A stretch of 64,000 bases of DNA from assembly GCF_040371755.1 (NCBI RefSeq), contig NZ_BAABWE010000003.1:124001-188000 (forward strand). The letters run 5' to 3'. The notes under the pieces are model-generated. The model saw nothing but the letters and a program-made list of their open reading frames with translations, ran no database searches and was not told the DNA's origin. The DNA is from Bermanella sp040371755. GTDB taxonomy: Bacteria; Pseudomonadota; Gammaproteobacteria; Pseudomonadales; Oceanobacteraceae. Below, piece after piece: positions 18,379-26,779 of the stretch. Numbering within the stretch: the stretch's first letter is position 1; every line of letters starts with the position of its first letter. The position numbers and the translations under genes were made by a program.

Positions 18379-19221
18379 ATGAACGATAAGCAAAATGATG
18401 TATCGCCAAGTTTTGGCCTACTTTTAAAATTTTGGCGCAAGATACGCAAAATCAGTCAAGAGTCACTAGCCTTAAGTGCCGACTCCTCTACGCGTTATAT
18501 CAGTTGCCTCGAAAATGCAAAATCCCACCCTAGCCGGTCCATGGTTGATAAACTGGCTGAGGTTTTAGAGTTAGGGGACCGTGATTCATGTTATTTACAT
18601 CTAGCAGCTGGTTATTTACCCAATGCTGGCTATGAATCCTTCCATAAACCTCAATTTAATTGGCTTCGTAATGCCATGCTATTGACTTTAAAAGGAATGG
18701 ACCCTTACCCTGCTGCTCTGATGGATCGCTACGGAAATTTATTAATGGTAAATAAAGGTTGGGTATCTTTTTACCATCAATTAGTCGGCAAAGAAAAACT
18801 ACTAAATACTCAAAATCTTTATGAGTTTTTATTTTCGCAACAACAAAACAGCAGCACCTCTGAAATCAAACAGAATACCTTGGCTTTAATATTAATGTCT
18901 CTTAAACAAGAATTTTTATTGAGTCAGGATATAGCCTTTCAAAATATGTTTGAAACACTGATAAATTCACTGGATATACCCGACAACTGGCAGGAGCGAG
19001 CCGCTAAGCTCGAACCCCAAGCCAGCTATAAAGTACAAATGGACATCAACCATGTGCAGCAAAACTTTTACTGCGTCAGCCAAATGGTGGGCGCTTTAGG
19101 GCCCTCGTCATTTGTGTCTGAACCAAGGCTTATCGTCAATACACTCTACCCCGAAAACCCCGAATTAATACTGACAATTGACCCTAATGTTGACTTATCC
19201 CACCCTCTTTTAAATTACTAA
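18379..19221 (+). CDS. XRE-family regulator with MmyB-like domain
   Basis: A 280-residue DNA-binding protein. The N-terminal Cro/C1 HTH (SQESLALSADSSTRYISCLE, about residues 25-45) is followed by an MmyB-type ligand domain (YPAALMDRYGNLLMVNKGW). Such proteins often sense fatty acids or acyl compounds, though the ligand here is unknown. It lies 30 bases after the MATE gene and could autoregulate that pair. The beta-oxidation operon starts 110 bases later on the same strand and is another possible target. Confidence 0.85.
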   Translation: MNDKQNDVSPSFGLLLKFWRKIRKISQESLALSADSSTRYISCLENAKSHPSRSMVDKLAEVLELGDRDSCYLHLAAGYLPNAGYESFHKPQFNWLRNAMLLTLKGMDPYPAALMDRYGNLLMVNKGWVSFYHQLVGKEKLLNTQNLYEFLFSQQQNSSTSEIKQNTLALILMSLKQEFLLSQDIAFQNMFETLINSLDIPDNWQERAAKLEPQASYKVQMDINHVQQNFYCVSQMVGALGPSSFVSEPRLIVNTLYPENPELILTIDPNVDLSHPLLNY

Positions 19222-19331
19222 CCCTTAGTGCCATGGAAAGGCTGGCGGACATGACCTATCTAGTCATGGAAGTGTCTTACGACTTTTATCACACTTCCCG
19301 CATAAATTAGTAATACCAGATAGGGTTTTGT

Positions 19332-21137
19332 ATGGCCGCACCAATTTTGAACGAACGTGACTTGGAATTCATGCTTTATGAGTTGTTTGACGCTGAAGGG
19401 TTAACAAGCCGCCCACGCTACCAAGATCACAGTAAAGAAACCTTTACTGCTGCTATCAACACAGCCAAAACCGTATCTGAAAAACACTTTTTACCCATTC
19501 GTTCAAAAGTAGATAGTAATGAGCCGACTTTCGATGGTGAAAAAGTCTCGATGATGCCTGAAATTCAGCCTGCTCTTATGGCGGTTATCGAAGCGGGCTT
19601 AGCATCGCCATCCTCTGATTACGATATGGGCGGAATGCAACTTCCCCTTATCGTTGCTAATGCGGCAAATGCATTTATTTCGGCAGCCGCCAGTACAACC
19701 ACCGGCTATATTGCTTTAACCAATGCAAACTGTAACTTATTAGAAGCCTACGGTACCCCAGAGCAAATTGAACAATGGGTTGTACCTATGCGTGAAGGTC
19801 GCTACTTCGGCACAATGGCCATGACGGAACCAAGTGCAGGTTCTGGTCTAGCTGACTTAACCACCACTGCAACGAAAGACGAAGGTGGCAACTACCGAAT
19901 TCGTGGTAACAAAATATTCATCAGCGGTGGTGATCACAATCTTTCTGAAAACATCATCCATCTTGTGTTAGCTCGTGTGAAAGGCGCACCTAAAGGCATC
20001 AAAGGTGTCTCTCTCTTTGTTGTACCTAAATTCTTAGTAAACGAAGACGGCACGAAAGGTGAATTCAACGACGTTAACCTTGCTGGTTTATTCCATAAAA
20101 TGGGTGGCCGTGGTCAAACATCTTGTGCGTTAAGCTTTGGTGAAAAAGACGGCGCAATTGGCTACCTTGTAGGTGAAGAAGGCAAAGGCCTTAGCTACAT
20201 GTTCCACATGATGAACGAAGCTCGCATCATGGTCGGTACTGGCGCAGCAGTGACGGCGCTTACTGGCTTCCAATACTCTTTAGATTACGCAAAAGAGCGC
20301 CCACAAGGTCGCCTACTGTCTAATAAAGACCCACTATCCCCTGCAGTCAGCATCATTGATCACCCAGACGTCCGTCGCATGTTACTCGCGCAGAAAGCCT
20401 ACTCGGAAGGTGCGTACGCCCTTTGCCTTCTAGGTAGCCAATTAGCCGATGATGAAAAAACAGCGGAATCAGAAGAAGAACGCGCAAAAGCTGCTCTACT
20501 TTTAGATTTCTTAACGCCGATGATTAAAACTTGGCCTTCTGAGTATGGCCCTAAAGCCAACTATCTAGCGATTCAGGTACTAGGTGGTCACGGTTACATT
20601 AACGAACACCCAGTAGAGATGTTCTACCGTGACAACCGCTTGAACCCAATTCATGAAGGTACTACCGGCATTCAATCTTTAGACCTGCTCGGTCGTAAAG
20701 TACCCATGAAAAACTTTGCCGGTTACGGTGCTATGTTGACTGAAATTTTAAGCACAACTGAAACTGCTTCTGCTATCCCTGAATTAGCCATTCACGCGCA
20801 AGAGCTAAACGAAGCGGTAGACATCTTAAAAGATGTTACCAACACCGTGATGCAAGCTAGCCAAGTTCAAAACCCTGACCTAGTGTTCTCTAATTCAGTT
20901 GCGTATTTAGATATGTTTGGTCATATCGTAATTGCATGGTTATGGCTTAAACAAGGTATGGTTGCTCAGACTGCACTTGAAAAGCAGCCACATGAATTTG
21001 ATGTGAATTTCTACAAAGGTAAAGTTCAAGCGATGCAGTTCTTCTTCCGCAGCGAACTTCCTAATATTTATCACTGGGCGTCTTTGGTTAAAAACATCGA
21101 CACCACTAACTTTGACATGAAACAAGACTGGTTCTAA
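19332..21137 (+). CDS. Acyl-CoA dehydrogenase (large, DmdC-like family)
   Basis: Flavoenzyme of 601 residues that forms the 2,3-double bond in acyl-CoA, the first beta-oxidation step. It carries the FAD motif MTEPSAGSGLADLTTTA, KIFISGGDH, and the catalytic base in HEGTTGIQSLD. The length and extra C-terminal domain (residues 470-600) place it in the family that also holds DmdC of DMSP degradation. The ATG at 19332 lies at the end of the AGGG-containing leader. It is followed by a MaoC hydratase at 13 bases, so they are co-translated. Chain-length preference cannot be told from sequence. Confidence 0.92.
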   Translation: MAAPILNERDLEFMLYELFDAEGLTSRPRYQDHSKETFTAAINTAKTVSEKHFLPIRSKVDSNEPTFDGEKVSMMPEIQPALMAVIEAGLASPSSDYDMGGMQLPLIVANAANAFISAAASTTTGYIALTNANCNLLEAYGTPEQIEQWVVPMREGRYFGTMAMTEPSAGSGLADLTTTATKDEGGNYRIRGNKIFISGGDHNLSENIIHLVLARVKGAPKGIKGVSLFVVPKFLVNEDGTKGEFNDVNLAGLFHKMGGRGQTSCALSFGEKDGAIGYLVGEEGKGLSYMFHMMNEARIMVGTGAAVTALTGFQYSLDYAKERPQGRLLSNKDPLSPAVSIIDHPDVRRMLLAQKAYSEGAYALCLLGSQLADDEKTAESEEERAKAALLLDFLTPMIKTWPSEYGPKANYLAIQVLGGHGYINEHPVEMFYRDNRLNPIHEGTTGIQSLDLLGRKVPMKNFAGYGAMLTEILSTTETASAIPELAIHAQELNEAVDILKDVTNTVMQASQVQNPDLVFSNSVAYLDMFGHIVIAWLWLKQGMVAQTALEKQPHEFDVNFYKGKVQAMQFFFRSELPNIYHWASLVKNIDTTNFDMKQDWF

Positions 21138-21150
21138 TAGGAGAATAAAT

Positions 21151-21609
21151 ATGAAACAAGTATCACGTGAAGAGATTTTTAACGAAGTTAATAGCGAAGT
21201 ACTATTTTCTGATTGGTTTGAAGTAAAGCAAGAGCAAATCAACCAATTTGCTGATTGCACCATCGATCACCAGTACATTCACATTGATCCAGTAAAAGCA
21301 GCTGAGACACCATTTGGCACCACTATTGCTCACGGTTTCTTGACTCTTTCTATGCTTTCTTATCTTGCTGAAGAGTTCAGCACCTTGATTGATGGCTTCT
21401 ACATGGGCATGAACTACGGTTTTGATAAAGTTCGTTTCATCTCTCCTGTTAAAGTAGGCAGCAAAATCCGCGGTGCGGCTAAGCTAATCGACGTAATAGA
21501 GAAAAAGCCAGGGATGTTCCAGCTTAAGACTGAAGTTACCGTTGAAATCGAAGGTTCTGATAAGCCAGCACTACAGGCTGAGTGGATCACGATACAATTT
21601 GTTAAATAA
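21151..21609 (+). CDS. MaoC-family (R)-enoyl-CoA hydratase
   Basis: A 152-residue hotdog-fold hydratase. DHQYIHIDPVKAAETPFGTT carries the catalytic Asp-His (hydratase 2 motif) and AHGFLTLSML follows. It adds water to 2-enoyl-CoA to give (R)-3-hydroxyacyl-CoA, the partner reaction for an MFE-2-like dehydrogenase. It sits 13 bases after the acyl-CoA dehydrogenase with a GGAG site, in the same operon. The next gene has its own -10-like TATAAT. Confidence 0.9.
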   Translation: MKQVSREEIFNEVNSEVLFSDWFEVKQEQINQFADCTIDHQYIHIDPVKAAETPFGTTIAHGFLTLSMLSYLAEEFSTLIDGFYMGMNYGFDKVRFISPVKVGSKIRGAAKLIDVIEKKPGMFQLKTEVTVEIEGSDKPALQAEWITIQFVK

Positions 21610-21626
21610 TTTTGGAATTATTCCTG

Positions 21627-21632
21627 TATAAT
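21627..21632 (+). promoter_or_regulatory. -10 promoter element before the SDR gene
   Basis: Perfect TATAAT preceded by TG, 44 bases before the SDR ATG. No good -35 is visible at 17 bp, so an extended or activator-dependent promoter is possible. Confidence 0.4.
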
Positions 21633-21675
21633 CCCGACTCTTTTTTTACTCAATCTATTAACAAGAGAGATAAGT

Positions 21676-22593
21676 ATGTCTATTAGTTTTGAAGGTCAGG
21701 TTGCTATCGTAACTGGTGCTGGTAATGGTCTTGGTCGTTCTCACGCATTAGAATTAGCTGCTCGTGGCGCTAAAGTTGTAGTTAACGATCTAGGCGGCGC
21801 TCGTGATGGTAGCGGTGCTTCTTCTGCTGCAGCTGACGAAGTGGTTGCGCTAATCAAAGAAAATGGTGGCGATGCATTCGCTCACGGCGCTAATGTTGCT
21901 AAATACGACGAAGTACAAGACATGGTTAAACAAACCATGGAAAAATGGGGTCGTGTTGACATCCTAATCAACAACGCCGGTATTCTTCGCGATAAAAGCT
22001 TCACCAAAATGGAACTTTCTGACTTCCAACTAGTAATGGACGTTCACGTAATGGGTTCTGTTAACTGTACTAAAGCAGTTTGGGACATCATGCGCGAACA
22101 AAACTATGGTCGTATCCTTATGACCACGTCTTCTTCTGGCCTATACGGTAACTTCGGTCAGTCTAACTATGGTGCAGCTAAAATGGCCGTTATCGGCTTC
22201 ATGAACACCCTAGTAATTGAAGGTCATAAAAACGATATCCGCATCAATGCACTAGCACCAACTGCCGCTACTCGTATGACTGAAGACCTAATGCCACAAG
22301 AAGTACTAGATATGCTTGTTCCTGAAGCAGTTACAGCTGGTGCACTGACATTAGTACATAAAGACTCTCCAAACCGCTTGATCCTAGCAGCTGGCGCTGG
22401 CGGTTACGCTTCTGCACACCTTTATGAAACTGAAGGTGTATTCTTGCCACAAGAGAAGCAAACAGCTGATCATGTACAAGCGACCTTAGAAGAAATCAAC
22501 GACCCTGCTGGCCAACAAGAATTCATTGCTGGCTCTAAGCAAGGCGAGAAGTTCTTAGGTAAAGCTATGGCTTACCTTCAGTCTTTAAAATAA
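21676..22593 (+). CDS. MFE-2-like SDR 3-hydroxyacyl-CoA dehydrogenase
   Basis: A 305-residue short-chain dehydrogenase. The NAD loop VTGAGNGLG (residues 13-21), NNAG and the Ser-Tyr-Lys catalytic set (TSSSGLYGNFGQSNYGAAK) are present. The sequence around DLGGARDGSGASS and APTAATRMTEDLMP resembles the dehydrogenase half of peroxisomal MFE-2, and a C-terminal extension of about 50 residues follows. It would oxidise (R)-3-hydroxyacyl-CoA, matching the neighbouring MaoC hydratase. Codon choice is strongly biased, as expected for a well-expressed gene. A terminator at 22603 separates it from the thiolase. Confidence 0.88.
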   Translation: MSISFEGQVAIVTGAGNGLGRSHALELAARGAKVVVNDLGGARDGSGASSAAADEVVALIKENGGDAFAHGANVAKYDEVQDMVKQTMEKWGRVDILINNAGILRDKSFTKMELSDFQLVMDVHVMGSVNCTKAVWDIMREQNYGRILMTTSSSGLYGNFGQSNYGAAKMAVIGFMNTLVIEGHKNDIRINALAPTAATRMTEDLMPQEVLDMLVPEAVTAGALTLVHKDSPNRLILAAGAGGYASAHLYETEGVFLPQEKQTADHVQATLEEINDPAGQQEFIAGSKQGEKFLGKAMAYLQSLK

Positions 22594-22602
22594 TCAATTT
22601 TA

Positions 22603-22631
22603 ATAGGAGCCTTTAGGCTCCTATTTTTTTC
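22603..22631 (+). terminator. Terminator between SDR and thiolase genes
   Basis: Perfect 9-bp arms ATAGGAGCC and GGCTCCTAT with a TTTA loop, followed by seven Ts. A canonical rho-independent terminator, implying separate expression of the thiolase. Confidence 0.88.
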
Positions 22632-22686
22632 ATTTGCCGCTCTTAGTTGTGGCATTTATTTACGTATTTATTCAAGGGAATTTATC

Positions 22687-23868
22687 ATGAAAGAAGCTGT
22701 AATTGTATCGGCTGCCCGTACTCCAATTGGTAAAGCTTACCGTGGTGCTTTCAACAATCTGACTGCTCCATCACTATCTTCTTACGCTGTAAAAGCGGCC
22801 GTTCAACGTGCTGGCATCGACGGCGCTGAAGTAGATGACGTACTTTTTGGTGCATCTATTCAACAAGGTACTCAAGGTACTAACTTTGCGCGTCAAGTTG
22901 CGCTTGCTTCTGGCCTACCTGTTACTGTTTCTGGTATGTCTATGGACCGTCAGTGTTCTTCAGGCGTAATGACTATTGCAACTGCGGCAAAACAAATCAT
23001 TGTTGATGGCGCACCTGTTGTTATTGCTGGTGGTTGTGAATCAATCAGCTTGGCTCAAAACGACAAAATGAACACCTATAAAGCAAAAGATGCCATGGTT
23101 CTTGAAGCCGCTCCTGATATCTACATGCCTATGCTAGATACTGCTGAATTGGTTGGTAAGAAATACGGCATCTCACGTGAAGCTCAAGATGAATACGCAT
23201 TAGAATCTCAAATGCGTACTGCGGCTGCTCAAGAAGCTGGTAAATTCGATGATGAAATCGTACCTGTTACTGCCACTAAACTAGTTCAAGATCGTGAAAC
23301 TGGTGAAGTAAGCGAACAAGAAGTTACTCTAACTAAAGATGAAGGTAACCGTCCAACTACAACACTTGAAGGTCTTTCTTCTCTTAAAGCTGTTCGTGAA
23401 GATGGTTGTATCACTGGTGGTAACGCATCTCAGCTTTCTGACGGCGCAGCTGCTGTTGTTATGATGGATCGTGAACTAGCTGAAAAACGTGGTCTTGAGC
23501 CTCTAGGTATTTACCGTGGTATGGCCGTTGCTGGTTGTGAGCCAAACGAAATGGGCATCGGTCCTGTATTTGCTATTCCTAAGCTTCTACAGCGTACTGG
23601 TCTTAAAATGGAAGACATTGGTCTTTGGGAATTAAACGAAGCATTCGCAGTACAAGTTATCTACTGTCGTGACAAGTTAAACATCCCTGCTGACCGTCTA
23701 AACGTTAACGGTGGCGCAATCTCTATTGGTCACCCATACGGCATGTCTGGTGCTCGTATGACTATGCACGCTCTGATCGAAGGTAAGCGTCGTGGTGTTA
23801 AATACGTGGTAGTAACCATGTGTGTTGGTGGTGGTATGGGTGCTGCGGCACTATTTGAAGTTTGCTAA
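22687..23868 (+). CDS. Acetyl-CoA acyltransferase (thiolase)
   Basis: A 393-residue thiolase II-type enzyme that cleaves 3-ketoacyl-CoA (or condenses acetyl-CoA). The active-site residues are clear: Cys in DRQCSSGVMT (near residue 88), His in NGGAISIGHPYGMSGA, and the second Cys in VTMCVGGGMGAA. The gene closes the beta-oxidation set but lies beyond a terminator and has a 93-base leader, so it is transcribed separately or by read-through. Chain-length specificity is unresolved. Confidence 0.93.
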   Translation: MKEAVIVSAARTPIGKAYRGAFNNLTAPSLSSYAVKAAVQRAGIDGAEVDDVLFGASIQQGTQGTNFARQVALASGLPVTVSGMSMDRQCSSGVMTIATAAKQIIVDGAPVVIAGGCESISLAQNDKMNTYKAKDAMVLEAAPDIYMPMLDTAELVGKKYGISREAQDEYALESQMRTAAAQEAGKFDDEIVPVTATKLVQDRETGEVSEQEVTLTKDEGNRPTTTLEGLSSLKAVREDGCITGGNASQLSDGAAAVVMMDRELAEKRGLEPLGIYRGMAVAGCEPNEMGIGPVFAIPKLLQRTGLKMEDIGLWELNEAFAVQVIYCRDKLNIPADRLNVNGGAISIGHPYGMSGARMTMHALIEGKRRGVKYVVVTMCVGGGMGAAALFEVC

Positions 23869-23889
23869 CCATTAGCAAATAACGAAATC

Positions 23890-23923
23890 AAAGCCCTGAA
23901 TAGCAATATTCAGGGCTTTTTTT
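23890..23923 (+). terminator. Terminator of the thiolase gene
   Basis: Perfect 13-bp arms AAAGCCCTGAATA and TATTCAGGGCTTT with a GCAA loop, then a T-run. Confidence 0.9.
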
Positions 23924-23973
23924 AGCATCAAAAAAGATTAATCAAACCCACCTCAAGGGCAAACTCTGAACTT

Positions 23974-24110
23974 TCAAAAAATTGCCATAGCCGTATTCAT
24001 GGATTTAAAACCTAGCTTTTTATATAAGCCCTCTTTCCCTAGGTGTCATATAAAATGATATTTTTGTAGCGTGAGATAAATCAATTAGCTTATTGATGAT
24101 TTACCTCCCT
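23974..24110 (-). pseudogene. Remnant of a GNAT acetyltransferase gene (3' part)
   Basis: Minus-strand translation gives GKEGLYKKLGFKSMNTAMAIF followed by a stop, the C-terminal signature of a GNAT N-acetyltransferase family (consensus GKEGFYxKLGFxxMxTAMA). Upstream frames give IINKLIDLSHATKISFY and TP in a different frame, as expected before that motif, but single-base shifts near 24040 and 24100 and stops (TGA at 24046-24048) break it. The 5' half is absent. The remaining gap to 24241 shows nothing else. Confidence 0.6.
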
Positions 24111-24241
24111 AAATCATAACCTTGATAATCCGGGTGCACTGCCACGTCACATAATTAAGCACTCTGCTAAAACGCACCCAACAAGCAATGACTTGATTTG
24201 AATATTTAACAAAACAAATATTAAGACGATTAAAAGAAGCT

Positions 24242-24613
24242 CTATATATACAGAGCAATCATTCCCAATAATATCACGATCACCCATGAGGCTTCGGCAA
24301 AGTGCTTATTCTTCTTATGTTTCTTCGCTAAACGAATGACTTCTAAATCATTTAAACGACTTAACGTTTTGAAATCCGAAAATAGTGATTCATAAGGGCA
24401 AATATCTCCATCAATTTTGATGGCAAACCCAATATTTTGTAAATAATCCATTCCTAATGGAGAATCAACTCCTTCTGCACCTCGCACCGTAATTGAACGC
24501 ATGAAGTCACGATGAGCACTCATTAATCGGTGCTCAAGTTGAGCTCTTGACCAACGATACACATACACGTTGTACAAAGTAATAACGACACAAACTACTA
24601 AAATTAAGACCAT
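24242..24613 (-). CDS. Hypothetical membrane protein
   Basis: Unrecognised 123-residue protein with a hydrophobic segment at each end (about residues 1-17 and 106-122) and a basic, soluble middle (HKKNKH). The N-terminal helix followed by YVYRWSRAQLEHRL suggests a short signal anchor. It has no recognisable domain. It lies 201 bases before the MAPEG gene on the same strand. Confidence 0.55.
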   Translation of the reverse strand: MVLILVVCVVITLYNVYVYRWSRAQLEHRLMSAHRDFMRSITVRGAEGVDSPLGMDYLQNIGFAIKIDGDICPYESLFSDFKTLSRLNDLEVIRLAKKHKKNKHFAEASWVIVILLGMIALYI

Positions 24614-24814
24614 TTTAGCCTCCTGCCATGGAACACTTTTGACTAAGCAAAGGTGAATAGGTTTTTACAAACATCATGCATAAACATAGATCAAAAAGGT
24701 CGTTTTTTCACGAATAAAATCTTTTAAAATCAAAAAGCTTCGCTACTTCATTCACTAGTAGACTTTAAATGTATATTCATTTTTAAACGGAAAAAATTAA
24801 GGGGCTTAATAAAC

Positions 24815-25249
24815 TTATGGGGATATACTTAAAAAGTGCGTCAAACCATTTACAGAAAGCCAAGCTAACGGGATATTGGATAGCACAAATACAACAAAAC
24901 GGATTTCAATAATATTCGTCAATGCTTGAACCAAGCTATGAACCACTCTTAATGCAACATACGCCCACGCTAATTGTGCATTTAATCCACTGCCCTCTCC
25001 TAATAAACCCAAAGTGATGGCCAAGGCATAAAAAATGGTAGGTTGCTCCATTAAATGATTATAGTTATCAGCCTTCCAGCGTACCTTAGAAGGTAACTGT
25101 GAAACTTGCTCACCTCGAATGGCGTGAGGATCCATTTTCATTTTTGCAATAGAGATAGCAGGTAGACGTATAGCCAACATCCAAAACCACATGACCATAG
25201 ACCAACAAATTAAGGCAATAACAGGGGCTAAAATCTGAGTATCTATCAT
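24815..25249 (-). CDS. MAPEG-family membrane protein
   Basis: A 144-residue four-helix membrane protein. ADNYNHLMEQPTIFYALAI and the following AYVALRVVHSLVQ are the MAPEG pattern (membrane-associated proteins in eicosanoid and glutathione metabolism). Bacterial members often have glutathione transferase or peroxidase activity, though for this subfamily the activity is unproven. It lies 39 bases downstream of the small zinc-ribbon protein gene and could share its transcript. Confidence 0.8.
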   Translation of the reverse strand: MIDTQILAPVIALICWSMVMWFWMLAIRLPAISIAKMKMDPHAIRGEQVSQLPSKVRWKADNYNHLMEQPTIFYALAITLGLLGEGSGLNAQLAWAYVALRVVHSLVQALTNIIEIRFVVFVLSNIPLAWLSVNGLTHFLSISP

Positions 25250-25288
25250 ATTCTTCCTTCTTATTATAAAAACGTATTGAGCCCTTTA

Positions 25289-25543
25289 TTAGCTAATAAA
25301 GAACATCAAAACAGCAGTAAGTATGGCTGCCAAGGCAAAGCCATACCCTATTTTTTTGCTACCTTCTCGATTTTGCTCTTGTTCAACTAAAAAGTAATAT
25401 AATTCTTTATCGGATAAATGTGTGCAATGCGGACATTCATCATGTTGTTTCTCTAAATAATAAAGCTGGCACCGTTCACATTGAACAGATGGCCCTTTAG
25501 CTTGCATCTCTGCTAGTTTTGCCAGTAAACCACCAATACTCAT
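25289..25543 (-). CDS. Small zinc-ribbon membrane protein
   Basis: Unrecognised 84-residue protein. C-x2-C pairs CERC and CPHC form a probable zinc ribbon (residues 23-40), followed by a soluble linker and a C-terminal hydrophobic segment (about residues 66-83), giving a tail-anchored layout. It probably shares a transcript with the MAPEG gene 39 bases away. No function can be named. Confidence 0.6.
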   Translation of the reverse strand: MSIGGLLAKLAEMQAKGPSVQCERCQLYYLEKQHDECPHCTHLSDKELYYFLVEQEQNREGSKKIGYGFALAAILTAVLMFFIS

Positions 25544-25595
25544 TTAAATTATCACCCTTCTGTTTTTAACATCAGTTAAAAGTAGAAATTAATTT

Positions 25596-25712
25596 TCAAA
25601 TAGGAGTTATCCCACCTAGTGCCGAACTTGGTCGTTCGTTATTGTAAGTTCATAACCAACTTTTAGCCAAACTTTGAGCTTGCTCCAATGCATCAAACAA
25701 TAATTTTGATAT
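25596..25712 (-). pseudogene. Remnant of an IS3-family transposase (OrfB C-terminus)
   Basis: Minus-strand reading gives LLFDALEQAQSLAKSWL, a TGA (25650-25652), then TYNNERPSSALGGITP and a stop. FDALEQA...YNNERP-SALGG-TP is the C-terminal signature of IS3-type OrfB integrases. The rest of the element, its first orf and its inverted repeats are not recognisable, so this is a decayed fragment in the 363-base gap before the RDD gene. The remainder of that gap (25713-25906) shows nothing. Confidence 0.6.
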
Positions 25713-25906
25713 GATTATTTTTTGTTCAATTCCCATGAGCATGCAATATCAATTGCAATTTTAGTGGCAATCACTTTCATTAGGTCCAATATAATAATCC
25801 TCTATTAGGAATAAAATCCGATTTCAACACTAAATAAAACCCGACATCTCGACGTAACTTTCATGCATTAGTCAGTTAGAATAGCTGGATAAAACAAAGG
25901 ATAAAC

Positions 25907-26701
25907 ATGGAATATTCAGTAGCTTCACGAAAACGCAGAATGACCGCTTTTTTAATCGATTCTTGGTGTTTTGGATTACTATCATTAATTGCAGGATACA
26001 CTCTCATTTCGACTCTTCAGTTCTCAATGCACAACCCTTGGTTCAACGAGCCAATGATGCAAGGGGCTATCGGGTTATTCAGCTATTGTGTTTTTACTGC
26101 AAAAGACAGCTTTAGAGGTGCAAGCTTAGGTAAATGGATTACCGGAGTTCAAGTCATTAACCTTAATGATCAAAAGCCGGCTTCTGCCTTATCTTGTTTT
26201 ATTCGAAACTTGAGCCAAATTGTTTGGCCCATTGAAGCCGTGTTCATGACGCTTAACTCAAATAAACGCCGAATAGGTGATTACCTTGCTAATACACAAG
26301 TGGTTATCAGTAAGAGTATGCCTGTCTATATTCGAGCTATATCATTTATTATTGTGCTTTTTTTGTATCAATTAAGCCCAGATTTACCTGAGTTCAAACC
26401 GTCTAGTTTCGATTTTGATCAATTCTCAGAATACGTCATTAAGCAATCTCAAGCCTATGATGTTGCGGAGCAAGCATTATACGAGCAATCAGAAATACAA
26501 AAAATAATTGGTCCTATTTTAACTATAAAGGTTACTAACAACAGCCAAATACATATTAACAATGAAGCAGGGGAAGCAAATTTTTGGTTTAAAGTTCTAG
26601 GAGAAAAAGCTGAAATTCCTGTGTTTATCAGCTTACAACGACAACAATCTCAATGGGAAATTAAATCTATTAAATACGAACAAGTTATAACTACCCAATA
26701 A
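25907..26701 (+). CDS. RDD-family membrane protein
   Basis: A 264-residue protein whose N-terminal half (residues 1-165) is an RDD domain: MTAFLIDSW, GASLGKWITGVQV, and IGDYLANTQVVI with three hydrophobic segments. The C-terminal 100 residues are soluble and unlike the family core. RDD proteins are proposed transporters or Na+(K+)/H+ antiporters; the role here is unknown. ATG 25907 follows an AAAGGAT site. Confidence 0.75.
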   Translation: MEYSVASRKRRMTAFLIDSWCFGLLSLIAGYTLISTLQFSMHNPWFNEPMMQGAIGLFSYCVFTAKDSFRGASLGKWITGVQVINLNDQKPASALSCFIRNLSQIVWPIEAVFMTLNSNKRRIGDYLANTQVVISKSMPVYIRAISFIIVLFLYQLSPDLPEFKPSSFDFDQFSEYVIKQSQAYDVAEQALYEQSEIQKIIGPILTIKVTNNSQIHINNEAGEANFWFKVLGEKAEIPVFISLQRQQSQWEIKSIKYEQVITTQ

Positions 26702-26724
26702 TAAATTAATTTTTTCAACAAAAT

Positions 26725-26753
26725 AAAAAGCCAACTCAATGAGTTGGCTTTTT
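26725..26753. terminator. Bidirectional terminator
   Basis: Perfect 13-bp arms AAAAAGCCAACTC and GAGTTGGCTTTTT with an AAT loop, between the convergent RDD and MFS genes. The T-tract exists on both strands. Confidence 0.88.
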
Positions 26754-26779
26754 AAAATACATTGAATTACTTATTAATA

